Source of the DNA: Combretum micranthum
Lineage: Eukaryota; Streptophyta; Magnoliopsida; Myrtales; Combretaceae
Reading direction: 5' to 3'
Assembly (NCBI GenBank): GCA_024138025.1
Contig: JAMXBD010000112.1
Coordinates: 1,488,001-1,552,000, forward strand
Length of the DNA: 64,000 bases
Below the pieces are notes generated by a model. The model did not search any database and was not told where the DNA came from. It was given only the letters and a program-made list of their open reading frames with translations. Below, in pieces: positions 34,949 to 47,474 of the stretch. The translations under genes and the position numbers were made by a program. Numbering within the stretch: the stretch's first letter is position 1; each line of letters starts with the position of its first letter.

Positions 34949-36594
34949 CTAAAAAGGAAGAAATACTCTAATAAGTATTTCAACTCAAACTAATCCAACG
35001 ACTTCATACGAACTTATCAAATTCGTAATTCGCGTCCTAAGCGGGAATTCCAACTTAAAACGGCCATAACTTGGTCATTTTAACTCGGAATCTCGCAAAT
35101 TTTATATCGATTTCTATCTACTTCGGAAGAGCTTTCTAAATATGAAGTTTAAATCAAGTTTTGAAAATATCTAAGCCTCGGAATTGAGGGATCAGACCTG
35201 TACAGCGGGTTTATCAATTCCAAAAATGCGGTTTTCATGAATGCATTTGAGATTCCTAAGTATGAAATGATACTAAATGCAATGGTAATGATTTTCCCTA
35301 TCATGAATGTCATGATGTGAACTTTAATGAGTCTATGTTCTTATAACTTTTTAAACTTAAAGACTTTACATAAATTTTTCTTAGAAAACCATTTCATATT
35401 AATGTTTATCAAGTGAGTTTACTACACTTGGTTACACCTACATATTACAAGGAATTTCTTTAGGAAAACTCCACTTTGTTTAAAGAAAATTTGACCCTTA
35501 TATTAGATATATCCTAAGGCCTTTATTTCTTTAATAAAAACTTCATTTATAAACTTTTAAGTGGGTCCTTTACTAAGGGGTTTCCAAAAATCCGAATTTA
35601 CAAAATTCCATTTTCAAGTTGATTCCTTTAGGAAAAATATATTTTGTACTTAAAACTTTAAGTATTTATTATACCTATATCCTAAGGACTTCATTTATTT
35701 AAGAAAATACCATTTTTTAAGTTGGAAAAATAGTGTTTTCTAACCCTACATCCATTATTACGAACTTTGTCTACATGACTTTTAACTCAAAACTCCTATG
35801 GACTTCATTTCTTGTTTCCAACATTTTCTTTAGTAAAAACTCATTTAGACTCATGAAAAATATTACTAAACATTATCTATTACCTATAGGCTTTATTTCT
35901 CTTGTAAAATATGTTTAGAAGTTGATAAAAGTGTTTTTGACCTAGGTTTTCAAAGTCATCCGAATTTTCACAAGTTCATTTCTTGAAAAGTACTTTTCTT
36001 TTTGACTTCATGGACTCATCTATCTATAGATCTATATACTAGGAAAGTATTTACTAAAGACAAAACATTAAAGACTATTAATGCACATAAACAAAATAAT
36101 AATGAAACCTTAAATGCCTACATGATCATGAGTAGTAATATGATGGATCTACTTTATCAAATGCTTAAATGAGTTTTGAAAACATAAAAACTATATTTTT
36201 ATAAAAGATCTTTAGTTCAAAATACTTTTTGATGGATAAACATAAAGCTTTTGTCATGAAAGCTCCTTTAAAGGTTAGATCTATTTTGTAATGGTTCGGT
36301 ATTCTTGTTTTGATATTTCATTGTCCCTACTAAAAGATCATGGGGACTTTTAGTTGAAATATCCAAGAATCACTTAGCCATAACAAGATCTATGTGTGGA
36401 AGGAGTGAAAGTTCTTTTACTTAGAGTAAGATAGGAGTAAAAAAGAAAAGAAATAAGTTGTGTGTGTGTGTGGGAGGCCATGGAGGCTCTCGGCATAGAG
36501 GGGAAAAGAGGGAGTGGAGAGGAGAGAAAAAGAGAGCTTTACCTTTTGTAAAGTTTCAAAAAGTGAGGAATGAAGAAAGAGAGAGAAAATGTAG

Positions 36595-36602
36595 TATTTA
36601 TA
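36595..36602 (-). promoter_or_regulatory. TATA box of solo LTR 33774-38607
   Basis: Minus-strand TATAAATA followed by a CTACATTTTCTCTCTC leader. A G/A-rich plus-strand stretch (36440-36600) is the pyrimidine-rich leader in reverse. Confidence 0.55.
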
Positions 36603-37316
36603 TGGAATGAGATTAGGTTAAATGGAGAAAGAAAAATTGCAAATTAGAGCATGGAGGGGGGGCCATTTTCGTCGGTCACTATTCATCAAGGGGGAGGAAG
36701 TTTGATTTTCAAAATTTTTTGTTTTGATTGATTTAACTTGATGTGTAAGTTGTCATAACTTAAATGGAAGGTTAAGGGACAAAAAGTAAAGAGAAAGAGA
36801 TTGATTTGAGTGATGGTAAGGGTTGGAATTGTAGAGTGTACAAATAGGTAGTATAGGTGGTATAGGTGGTACTTTTTGAATAGTAGTGAATAGTTGACAA
36901 GACAATTTAATTTCCGGTAGTAATGAAATACGAATAAGAAAGCTATAACTGTATTTTTCATAAACCGAAAAATTATGAAATTTATATTTTTGAAATCCTT
37001 ATTTTATTTCGATTCAAATGAGTACTCATAAGTATATTTTTGAAATTCTAGTTCTAGGGCACCCTTTTCTATAAAGGGTCTCGGGATGACCCGGAATTGA
37101 AATTTTCTTAAAATCTGATCTTTTCTTGGTTTGAAATATAATCAAGAACTATATTCAAAATAAATTTTTCTTATAAAAGTTTCTTATTTGGAAACTGTGG
37201 AAAAGCCAGAATTTGGGTTTCTAGGTCTTTCTCACAAAGCTTAAACTAAACCAGTTTAGGGTTTCATTTTCTGGTTTTCGAAGTTTACTTGATTACTAGG
37301 AAACCCAGGGTATAAT

Positions 37317-37340
37317 AATAATAATAATAATAATAATAAA
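37317..37340. repeat. (AAT)n microsatellite
   Basis: Run of about eight AAT/TAA units between the two U3-like blocks of the solo LTR; it may mark the junction of the U3 duplication. Confidence 0.85.
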
Positions 37341-39154
37341 ATTATGTAATGAAATAAAATGAATAGTGCAAAAGAATAATCAATTACCGGTAGAAATGAA
37401 AATACGGTAAAAAGGTTATAATTGTAACTTTTATAACCCGAAAAATTATATAACTGATATATTTAGAAATCTTATAAAATTACAAGTCTAACGGTACTAA
37501 TGATATATTTTTGATATCTCGAGTCTCGGGACACGCTTTTCGAAGTCTGTATCCGAACGGGTTCGAGATAGGTCAAAAATTTACCAATATGATATTTGTG
37601 AACAAACTTATATTACTACGAGCTATTCCACTTATTTAAACTACACCTCGGCCTCTAGGGTTAAGGGTGCTAGATTGCCGGACTTAAGCTATTGTATTCT
37701 GGTTAGGGTTTCCGGGTGATTTTCCGGTTTAGACCTTTGCCAATTTGGAAACTGATATTTACGTTTATATAACATATGTAGTTGAGAAATTTATTTCAAA
37801 TTTTATTTTTATAAGTCTTTAATATCTCTTATTGCTTTCGGAAATCTTGAATTGAATTATTATATCCGGAGTTATATCGGTAATGGTTACCGGATATGAT
37901 TTTCTTGAGTTTTAGTCAAATATCTATTTTTGGAATGATTTTGGGGAAATCTTGATTTTTATAATTTGCTTTGAAAAAGGATCTTCATAGTGTTTTGTTT
38001 TCGAATTTATTTTTGCTTCGATTTAAGGTTTTATGAAAAATTGGTTAACTTAAGGATTATTTAATTTGTTATTTTGTTTCTTGAATTCTTCCTTCTTAAG
38101 ATCACGAGATTTCAATTTCTAACTTGTTCTATGATTCTTGATAGTTTGATTTGATCGTTAGGGCTTTATTGTGATTTTCGTCTCTTAGGATTATTAGTCT
38201 GGTCGTTTGGAGAATTTCCAAAGTCTATGTTTTATTATTGGTAGATAAAGTTTTCTTAATCGTGCCAAAGCCTAGTTATGAAATTAGCCTTTGGTGATTT
38301 CCTGATCCTTCAAATTGTCATGTTATGGATTAACTTGCTTTTTAGCAAATTATAACTGTGTTTTATTTTTATCCTGATTTTTATGAATTATAGATTAGGT
38401 AAGCAGTTTATCTTACGTAATGGTTTTTGGACTTAAGGACTTTTGTAGTCCTTATTTTATTTTTAGATTTTCTCAAGACTAATGAATTTTTTCTTTCGTT
38501 TATATGTTAGGATTCGTTCAAAGTTTGGTTTTAATTTGGAGTGATTTTTAAGGTTTATTTTCGAAGTTTATTTTGAAATTATTTACTGAAATTTTCCGGG
38601 GCTTACATCAACCCTGAAAAAGAGGGCGTAAATCTTTTTTCTATTTGGATTCTAGATCATCCAAGCTTGTATCTGTGCATATGATTGAGTGCTTGCATTG
38701 CATATGATTTGCTAATGACTTGTGTGATGTATAATATGTCTGGTTATTCACTGAGCTGTGGTTTCGTTCATACTCCAACAGTCTTTTCAGGTTTACCTTA
38801 CGACCCTAGTTTGTCACTTCCAGGAATATGGCTCCAGTAAGAGCTTAGAAGATGGAAGTCTATGATTATATTTGGGAATAATGGTTATGTTTTCTTAGAA
38901 TAGATTAGTTAATGCTAATGTATCAGTTGTGAACTTCAAGAAGACTACTTGGTTTGTAATAGATCTGTAACGCTTATGTTTAAGATAGCAGATATTCACT
39001 AATTTATTTCTTACATGTATTTATCATTTCTTATCAAGCAACTAAAAGATCCTGTTGTTTTTAAAACCTGCCATTCTCTGAAGGTAATCTAGTGATAGTA
39101 TTCAAGTGTGACTTGTTTACTTCTACTAGGGTACCCTCGGGGCGTGACAATGCT

Positions 39155-39590
39155 GGTACTAGTGCATTTCACGTGCATTAACATAACATACATTATAGCA
39201 TGACTGTTTTGTTTATATATGTTTTTATATTTATTTATATTTTGTTGTGTATTTTCTCTTTATCAACTCACTTAGCTTAATAGTGAGCTAAAGGGATACA
39301 TATTTATCCTCATGTATAGTGGAAGATTAAGGGGAGGTACCATCATGATCGGGGGTACTTTGAGAGCAGAGCCTGCAACAAATATAACTAAGTATCTTGC
39401 AATTATGTCTTTATGTAATGGAGGAAAAAAAAATTGGGACATCATGTATGTACAAAAATAAGTATAACTAGTTGTAGCTCATTTAGAAATATGATTAATT
39501 ATCTTTTTACTTATAATTGGCCATGTATTTCATTTTGCTTTTGGGTCGGGGCCTACCCTTAGGGTGGGCCCTAGCAAACTTTGGGAGCTT
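39155..39590. other. Unassigned sequence left of the Reina-like element
   Basis: No coding signal is recognised. It lies between the right TSD of the solo LTR and the first integrase-like residues of the minus-strand element. A near-palindromic GGGGCCTACCCTTAGGGTGGGCCC stretch, near 39546-39570, marks where integrase homology stops, so the 3' end of that element is missing. Confidence 0.5.
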
Positions 39591-40490
39591 TATCAAATCC
39601 AGGGCATGTTGTGGTAGCTTAGTATAGATTATTGAGAATGGAGACATCCCTATAGTCTTGTGGACTGAATTGTTGTAGGCAAACTCGGCCTGAGCCAAGG
39701 ATAGATCCCACAGCCTTGGCTTCTCTCCACAAATACTTCTCATCAAATTACTAAGGGTCCTCTTTATGACTTTTGTCTACCCATTTATTTGTAGATGAGC
39801 TGTACTGCTATAATTCAAGGAAGAATCAAACATGTACCAAATGGTCATCTAGAAATAACTAAGAAATTTGCTATCTCTATCAGATGTAATAGACTTTGGC
39901 AACCCATGTAGGCGGACTATTTTCTTAAAGAATAGTTTGGAAATGGCATGGGCATCTATAGTTTTCCTACAAGGAATAAAGTGAGCTATCTTCGAAAACC
40001 TATCAACCATAACGAAAACAGAGTTAGCACCACATTGGGTATGAGGCAGACCAAGTACAAAATCCATGGAGAGGTTCTCAGGTATTGGTAGTAGCATATA
40101 TAACCTAGTATTCTAAGACTGCCCCTTAGATTTCTGGTAAACATAGCATCTCTACACAATTTTTCCAACATCCTTCCTCAACTGAGGCCAGTAATATCTA
40201 TCAGCCACTGCAACAATAGTTTTATCTCTCCCAAGATGTCCTGACAATCTTCCACTATGCAAATCCCTAATCAGTTTCTCCCTCAATGACGACTTAGGAT
40301 ACACAGCTGGTTACCCTGCATCAAATACCCATCATGTATGTGATATTTACCATAAGGTCCCCCATTGTTGCACTTCTTCCAAATCTCCTTAAAGTTAAGA
40401 TCTCCGGCATAAAGTTCTTTCATTTGATTAAACCCCGTAATCTCTACACTCAGCACAGCTAGCATCTCAACCCTCTTGCTCAAAGCATCA
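39590..40490 (-). pseudogene. Integrase (HHCC and core) remnant
   Basis: The HHCC zinc-binding region (about 40115-40262) has [10 protein letters not shown] but the second cysteine pair reads C-Y-V-Y, so one Cys is lost. The catalytic core has [24 protein letters not shown] and [19 protein letters not shown] (39849-40097), then a frame change, then WDLSLAQAEFAYNNSVHKTIGMSPF (about 39640-39710). After DLIKLP the similarity ends. The RNase H C-terminus (ALSKRVEMLAVLS) lies at 40430-40490, where the nested LTR cuts it. Confidence 0.85.
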
Positions 40491-41198
40491 TGTCAACCCT
40501 CATTTTATTAGCAAATCGGACTTGGTTTCAACAATTGAAACCGGAAACAAAAACCCTAAAAGAATACCCTAAGGCTAGTTTGGACCTAGGAACCCTAAGT
40601 CCGGTAATACCAAGAAGGAAACCCTGAAACAATAAAAATGAGTTAGCTTTAGATTATAGGCCTAAATAATATATCAAAACATAAAAAGATCATATTTTAG
40701 ATAAATTCATTCGTTTCGAACCCAATCGGGATCTGTTCTCGAAAACCAGTCCTCAGGACTCGAAAATAGAAAAATATTATATAGGACTCTTTAGAACCAA
40801 AATTTAATGAGGAATTCAAAAATATAATTATAAGAATTTTTCGGTTTATAAAAAGTATAGTTATAGCCTTTTTATCGTATTTTCATTACTATCGTTAATT
40901 TAATTGTCTAATCTACTTTTTGATTTATAATCACATTATTCATAAGTACAACCAACCCATACATATTCTTGCATCCTTACAATCTAACCTTACCTCATTA
41001 CGTCATATTCCTTACATCTACTTTTCCAACACATTTTATTACTTAAATTACTTATTAAATTTGAATTTTATTACACAAAACAAATCACACAACTCTCTCT
41101 CTCTCCCATTTACAAATCGGCGCCCTCCTTGTACACATACTCCTAATTTGTTTTACTTTTCTTCTTTTATTAACCACACAAACTCTAATCTTATTTCC

Positions 41199-41206
41199 TA
41201 TATAAA
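41199..41206 (+). promoter_or_regulatory. TATA box of solo LTR 40491-44179
   Basis: TATATAAA followed by CACATTTATACTCTCACC and a CTC-rich leader, about 710 bp into the LTR. Confidence 0.6.
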
Positions 41207-43007
41207 CACATTTATACTCTCACCTTTTCACTTCTTCTCTTTCTTCACAAAAATCAACTTTTGAAAAAGTTTTTCTCTCCCTCTCTTCCTCTCTAGTGTC
41301 GTGAGCTTCCCTTCCCTACGCACACACACACTTTTTTTTTTTCAAGTTTCCCAGCTCCACACACTAAATAGGCAATAGGCTTTGACTATACCACAATAAA
41401 ACATGTAATTGCAAGATCATACATGTGTGGTTCCACTAAAATCCCCATGAGCTTTATGCTAGAGATGTAAAAACACTTAAGCATGATATTCTTGACATCA
41501 CAATGTTGTAGATCTTGTTATTTAAGTTATTTTACTATTATTTTGCTATATTATTATTATATGTTGTTCTTATGGATATTTTGTGCATATATTCTTTTAT
41601 TATCCTCATCTACATAATGCTCATATTGCATTTGCATCCATGACTTGCATGATATAATAGATCTATTTGTTTTGAGTACATAAATACCATTAAAACTTTG
41701 TTTTATGTGAATAAAGACTTGTAGTAGTATAATAATAATGAGGATATGCCTAAAAAAGTTCAAGATCCACTTTAGTTTCAACAAAAATGATTTTTAGAAA
41801 TTCGGATGGAAAAAGTCACTTATTTCGAAAACCTATTTTCCAACTTCAAAATAAAGATTTTACATTTAAAATGAAGGGGTTAGGAAATATGTATCATAAA
41901 AGAATGATTTTGATGAGTTAATCTTAGTTTTACTAAGAGGTATTTTCAAAATAAGAAAATTTTATAAAAGTTAAGTTAGAACTTATTTCAACCCAACAAG
42001 AACTTAAAATTCGTAACTAGGGTGAGATGTTAAATAAACACTTATTTTCTAACCCTAAAACAAGAGTTTTATTAAAGAAATATAAGCCTTAGGGAGTAGG
42101 TTTGGTTAGGGCTTAATTTTAGAAAGATTAAATGAGTTTTACCCAAGAAATAACCTTAAAACAATTTGGCAAAATTAGGATCTAGAAATGACCTCCACTT
42201 AAACACCTATTTCTAATTACCAAAGTAAGGATTTTAATAGAAAAATAGAAGCCTTAGGGAATAGATGTAGCAAAGACTTAATTTTAACAAGGATAAATGG
42301 ATATTACCTAAGTATATTCCTAAAACAAAGGAAAGGTCTCAAAAACATAGATCAAACAATGTTTTCATTCCTTAAAATTTTATAAAATTCGTAACTAGGC
42401 AAAACCCCTATTTAAACATCTATTTTCCAACTCTTAAATGAAGAAATTTATTAAGATAATGAAGGTATTAGGCATATAGGTCATCAAAGCTTTATCTTAG
42501 TAAAAATAAGGATGATTTTCAAAGAAATAAAGCTAGTTTTTCTCAACCAAATGTTCTTAAAATTGTTACAAAGTAAAGGTTTTAAAAAAAAATTCTTTTT
42601 AACCAAATATCATTAAGGATATACATATAGATAGCTCATATCATGTCATTCATGATAATAACTTGTAGATATAGCATGCGCATGTAATATACTTGGTAAA
42701 AAAAATGCAAATTTCACAAAACAATTTCGAGAATACGATTTTTAGCTACTGATAAGATCTGATCCGAGCTTTCCAAGATCTAAAATTTTTCAAAACTTAA
42801 GAGTGACATCATAAATAGATAGATATTTCAAAGTAGATAGAAATCGATAGCTTATTTGCTAAATTCCGAGTTAAAATGACCAATTTATTGCCGTTTTAAG
42901 TTGAAATTTCCATCTACCATGAAAATTACGAACTTAAGAGTTTTTATCTAATAAGTTGAAATTAGTTATTGGTTTGAAATACTCATTTGGGTATTTCTTT
43001 TTTTTAG

Positions 43008-43074
43008 GTGACTTTGAATCGGAAGAATTCTTGCCTCCGGATTACTACGACTAGAGACCGATGTCCATGGCCGA
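43008..43074 (+). other. Predicted acidic micro-exon in solo LTR 40491-44179
   Basis: Strong acceptor (TTTCTTTTTTTTTAG ending 43007), GT, frame DFESEEFLPPDYYD (43010-43051), stop TAG (43052-43054), donor GTGAGT at 43075, 20 nt after the stop. This is the cleanest copy of the family-A micro-exon. Confidence 0.62.
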
Positions 43075-44179
43075 GTGAGTTGAACTTCCTATTTACGATT
43101 CCATGTTGTGCCTGTAAATTATAGTTGCACTAAATGATAGTGGCATTAGAATCAGGACAAGATAAAATTGGAATATGCATGTGAATTCTACTTGGTTGAA
43201 TTGATGATAAGACTATCGAAATGGGAATTATTATAAATATTTATATGATTTAGTATAGAATTGAAGTGTCTGAAATCTCTATAATCGCCTATAATTCACT
43301 TAAATAATATGCCATGACCATATAACTAAATTGATCATGCATAACATATATTGAGTCACATTACATTCGTTGTTATACCTTTATGGGAAAAAGGCATAAA
43401 AGCTAGGTAACGGGTCAACTTGAAAACTCATTTATCGACATGGGGTCGCCTAAATTAAAATGGAAGTGGAGTAGGCACTCAAATCAACTACGTAATTAAC
43501 AAGTGGGTGGGCAACTAAAACAACCACTAAATAAATGAGAGAAAAATTGAAATCTATGGTCGTATGGGCTTGAAACCCCTAACCCCAAATGGAGAGTATA
43601 ATTCCATTCAACATATGATTTTCAGTTGATCATATGTCTTGTTTACCCATGTGGTTGTTGCATTTCATATGGACGATTAAACAACTTACGTGTACGCATG
43701 TAATTGTGGGATATGTGTATTATGCAAGTATTTACTTACTAAGCTAGCGTAGCTTATACCCTTATAGCTTCTTTTTTATGCAGTTTCTATACCTATGGTT
43801 GCATCCCCGGACTTGGTCAAATCAGGTAATGCGAAGTTAGGAGTTTTCCTTAGAAGTTTGTGATTAGCTTTGTATAGACTTCCATAGGAAACCTTAAATG
43901 CTCGGGTTGTTATTAAAAACTAATATCTGGATTGATTATTATTTTGTGGGGAAATGCCCCTTAGTATTTTGTAAATGATCCTGAGATATCTATGGTTTAT
44001 ATTTTTATGCTTATTTTATTGAATTAAACTATCTATCTCCAAATGCATATGTATTCTATTGTCGTAAAGGAACGCTTTGCATCTAATACAAGACTTTCGA
44101 ATAACTATGGTAGTGATTCCTAAGTCTCATTTAGCATGCAGCGGACTATAACGTTTAAGGTACCCTTTGGGGCGTAACA

Positions 44180-45317
44180 CATCAGCTACTCTATTTTGCA
44201 CTCTAGATTTGTACATAAATTTAAATGGAATTCTTTGTAGAAATTGGATCCATCTAGCATGCATATCTTTGCTGATCTGAGTCTGATTACTCAGATGTTT
44301 CAAAGTGCCACAATCTGAGTATACACAAACTCCTTTCCTACTAGATAGTATTCCTACACTCTCAAAGCCCTCACTATAGAATATAACTCTTTGTCATATG
44401 TTAACCAGCTCCTTATGGCATCACATAATTTCTCACTATAGAAAGCGATTGGTCTCTTTTCGTAAGATAACATAGCCTCTACTCCTACTCTACTAGCATC
44501 ACAGTTTACCTCAAAAAGTTTCTCCAAACCGGGAAGCACTAATACAGGAGCACTACATAATTTCTCCTTCAATACAACAAAACTAGTTTCAGCTTCCTCA
44601 CCCAACTAGAATTTTCCTTTTTTCAAGCACTCAATTAAAGATGTAGCAATAGTATTAAAGTGCTTAATGAATCTCTTGTAAAAACTCACTAATCACAGAA
44701 AGCTCCTCAACTTAGTCACAGTCTTAGTAACATGACACTCATTAATAACTCTCACTTTCTCATCATCCACAGTTATCCCTTCACTATTAACAACAAAGCC
44801 CAAAAATAACAGCCTTTTTGCCATAAAAACACACTCCTTAATATTTGCATAAGTTTATTTTCTAGCAAAATAGTCAAAACACTTCAAAGATACTCTAAGT
44901 GTTCATCTTTAGACTTACTATAAATTAGGATATCATTGAAATAAACTATGACAAATCATTCAATAAAAGGTTTTAATACCTAATTCATAACACGCATAAA
45001 GGTATTGGGTGCATTGCTGAGGCTAAAGGGCATTACTAGCCATTCATAGAGTCTTTCCTTTGTTTTGAAGGCAGTCTTCCATTCATATTATAGCTTAATC
45101 CTCATATGATGGTAGCCACTCCTTAGATCCACCTTGGAAAAGACAATTGCTCTACTCAATCTATCCAGCATACCCTCCAGGCAAGGGATTGGGAATTTGA
45201 ACTAAATAGTGATCTTATTTATGACTCTACTGTCGACACATATCCTCTTGCTACCATCCTTCTTAGGTGTCAGTAGTAGTGGTACAACACATGGACTCAT
45301 TTTGTCCCTGATGAATC
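44180..45317 (-). pseudogene. RT core and RNase H remnant
   Basis: Minus strand from 45317: [20 protein letters not shown], then [28 protein letters not shown] (about 45120-45160), the catalytic box as YFNDILIYSKSKDEH (about 44905-44955), where the first Asp of YxDD is Asn, and then RNase H with [13 protein letters not shown] and [11 protein letters not shown] blocks (44354-44605). Several stops and frame changes. The active-site change alone would inactivate it. Confidence 0.85.
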
Positions 45318-45369
45318 TGAAATAGCCATGAATTCCTTATATAATATGCTAATATGTTATTGGAATGAT

Positions 45370-45405
45370 ATATATATATATATATATATTGTGTGTGTGT
45401 GTGTA
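45370..45405. repeat. (TA)n-(GT)n compound microsatellite
   Basis: ATATAT run passing directly into GTGTGTGTGTGTGTATG, inside the family-B LTR about 50 bp from its left edge. Confidence 0.9.
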
Positions 45406-46314
45406 TGCTTAGTAATATAATTAAGGAATGTGTTATTTTATATATGATTAGTATTATGAATTAATATTATTGTTGGATGTTTATAAATGTTTGTATAGTA
45501 TAATAAATGTGTGAATAGCTTAATGAATGTTTGTGTCTTTTTGTAAATTAATATGCATGCATTATGTTTAGAATGTAATCAAATTGTTTTGAAGTTGTTT
45601 AAATCATGACAGAAATTTTTGTGAATTTTAAACCCACATTTTAAGCTTAAATTCAACCCAAATGCATTTGAAATTTCCCCAAATTAAACCTAGGATAAAT
45701 ATACCCCCTAAAGATAAGATTTGGATGACAAATTACTCTAATGGGACAAGATAAGTTCTCCTTTTTGGCAGCCACAACTTTCATACGAATTTTACTTCTT
45801 TTCTTTCTTCTTCCTTTTCTTAATCCAAAATCTTAAACCCTAAGCCAAGGTTTACTACAAGCTTAAGGAATTGAATAACATTCTAAGCCAAGATTCACTC
45901 ATGTAAGTTTAATGCAACATTTATCTTTTATTTCATGTCTTATAATGTGTTGTTTGTAAATGTTAGAGTAGATAGGATTGTGAGATGATGATTGGTATGA
46001 AATTGAGTTGGTGCATGAATGATAGTTTGAATAGGATTATGTGTTTAATGGAGTGGTAATTTGCATTTTATAGGAGTGTGGATGTGTGGGGATGAGTGTT
46101 TTAGGAAATTGAAGAATGAGTAGTTGATATGTGAATTTGAAGTATGATTAGTGATTTGATGATTAGAAGTAGAATTCATGTTGTTAGGATAGCATTTGGA
46201 TCATATAACAAGCTTTAGAAAGTTTGGACTAAGTTTAGAAAATTTTTTAGAATTGATCAAAGTGTATAAAAAGGGTATTTCAAAAACCATTTTCGAATAG
46301 ACTAGATTTTGAAC

Positions 46315-46700
46315 GTACGCCGGCATCTGGGGATTGTACGCCGCCGGCGTAGAGGCGGTGTAGAAAGCCCACAGAACCAAATTTCTTAAGGCCGACCGAA
46401 CGCCGCCGGCTTTCGCTAGACAGTGAGCCGGCGTTCTTTCATCCATATTGTACGCTGGCTGTTTGAAATCAACACCGCCGGCGTATGTTTCAAAGCTGCC
46501 CGCGTACATAGGTAAGCGGACGGCTTAGACTTCTCTGGATGTTTTTGAAACTTTGGGTTTTGGATTCAACGCCGGCTAAAGGCCGCCGGCGTAGTAAGCA
46601 AAGGCGGATGGTGTATCCTTGAACACTGCCAGCGTTGGCAGTGTGAATTTTCAGAACATTAAACACCGGCCCAACGCCGCCGGCATTGAGTGCCGGCGTA
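46315..46700 (+). repeat. GC-rich GCCGGC-type motif cluster in family-B LTR (copy 2)
   Basis: At least ten units such as ACGCCGCCGGCGTAG, AACGCCGCCGGCTTTCG, GAGCCGGCGTTC, ACACCGCCGGCGTATG and AACGCCGGCTAAAGGCCGCC spread over about 385 bp, spaced irregularly by 15-50 bp. Many units are near-palindromes that could pair with one another in RNA. Confidence 0.8.
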
Positions 46701-47474
46701 TCCCCTGAGTTTTTGAATCTTAAGAACTTTTTCTAAAATTTTCCAAAGTTTGTTATTTGAGTAATTAAGTATTGGTTAAGCGATCTAGGGTATATTAGGA
46801 TGTTTAAATGTTTTCTTGTGATCTTTATTAATTTATTTGGAATTCTTTGATATGTTTATCTTTTATATTAGTTAACTAGTGCTTAAGCTAAGTGTGAATT
46901 TATTATTGATTTAAACAGTGATAGATCCTCGCCCAGTCGACTCCGTTAATTCCCGAGCTATATCAGGTACACAGTGACTTGCTTGACTCTTTGCTAGGGT
47001 AGGCATCAAGATTAAACTACCTATAAATAAGAGAATACTATTGTTAGTTATGTGTTGATTGTCGTTGTTGCCGTTGAATCTGGTTCGAAGAGCGGCACCC
47101 TGCTCAGATTGGGGGCAGGGTACTTTCTCGTTAACGGTTAGATTGGTTTAGGAGATATGAGTATCCGAGCTGCTCATATCAACCCCCTGAGCGTCGTGAT
47201 GCGTTACTCAGGAACACCTAGTATTATGGGCTACGCCGGAAGGTGGGGCTGCCTAGTCTGTATGAACAGTAGGGACCACTCAGGAAGGCGGACGTAATAC
47301 TAGAACCTTGTTGTCCGGAGTTTGAATCCTCCCGTGTTGTCTTATTAATTAAAGACTTATTAATGAATAAGTGATTATTGCATAATGCATCTAGTCTAAG
47401 AATGTGTGACTCACTTCGCATTTGTATTCGTTACTTGTGTACTAGGCCTTTAGCTCATATTTTATCTATTTCAG

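Larger units (their letters stand above)
33774..38607 (-). mobile_element. Solo LTR, family A, TSD tcaac
   Basis: On the + strand it reads TGTCATGCCCC...GGGGCTTACA, 4834 bp. Perfect duplication tcaac at 33769-33773 and 38608-38612. Minus-strand features: micro-exon 34879-34948, hairpin block 35048-35090, TATA box 36595-36602. It is longer than its relatives, apparently because part of U3 is present twice (36900-37100 and 37370-37570 share ACCGGTA, ACCCGAAAAATTAT-type and GGGACACGC-like blocks). Nested inside 27771-39149. Confidence 0.95.
27771..39149 (+). mobile_element. Solo LTR, family A (variant F), TSD atgct, with two nested LTRs
   Basis: Starts TGTAAACCTT at 27771 and ends CCCTCGGGGCGTGACA at 39149, with a perfect 5-bp duplication atgct at 27766-27770 and 39150-39154. 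Removing the two nested insertions (29428-32326 and 33774-38607, each with one TSD copy) leaves about 3636 bp, close to 3658 and 3689 bp for other family-A LTRs. That agreement supports the reconstruction. It carries a TATA box (28913), a GC-rich motif cluster (32330-32600) and a micro-exon (33126-33172). The left part matches 56400-57709. Confidence 0.93.
40491..44179 (+). mobile_element. Solo LTR, family A, TSD catca
   Basis: Starts TGTCAACCCT and ends CCTTTGGGGCGTAACA, 3689 bp. Perfect duplication catca at 40486-40490 and 44180-44184. It is inserted in the RNase H region of the minus-strand chromovirus. TATA box 41199-41206, hairpin block 42864-42906, micro-exon 43008-43054, donor 43075. 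The variable slot (43390-43570) has no clear tandem repeat. Confidence 0.96.

Noticed and set aside
46201..46509. 102-codon minus-strand open frame with repeated Tyr-Ala-Gly-like units
   Set aside because: The repeats come from the GCCGGC motif cluster read as codons. The frame is not kept in the other family-B copies.
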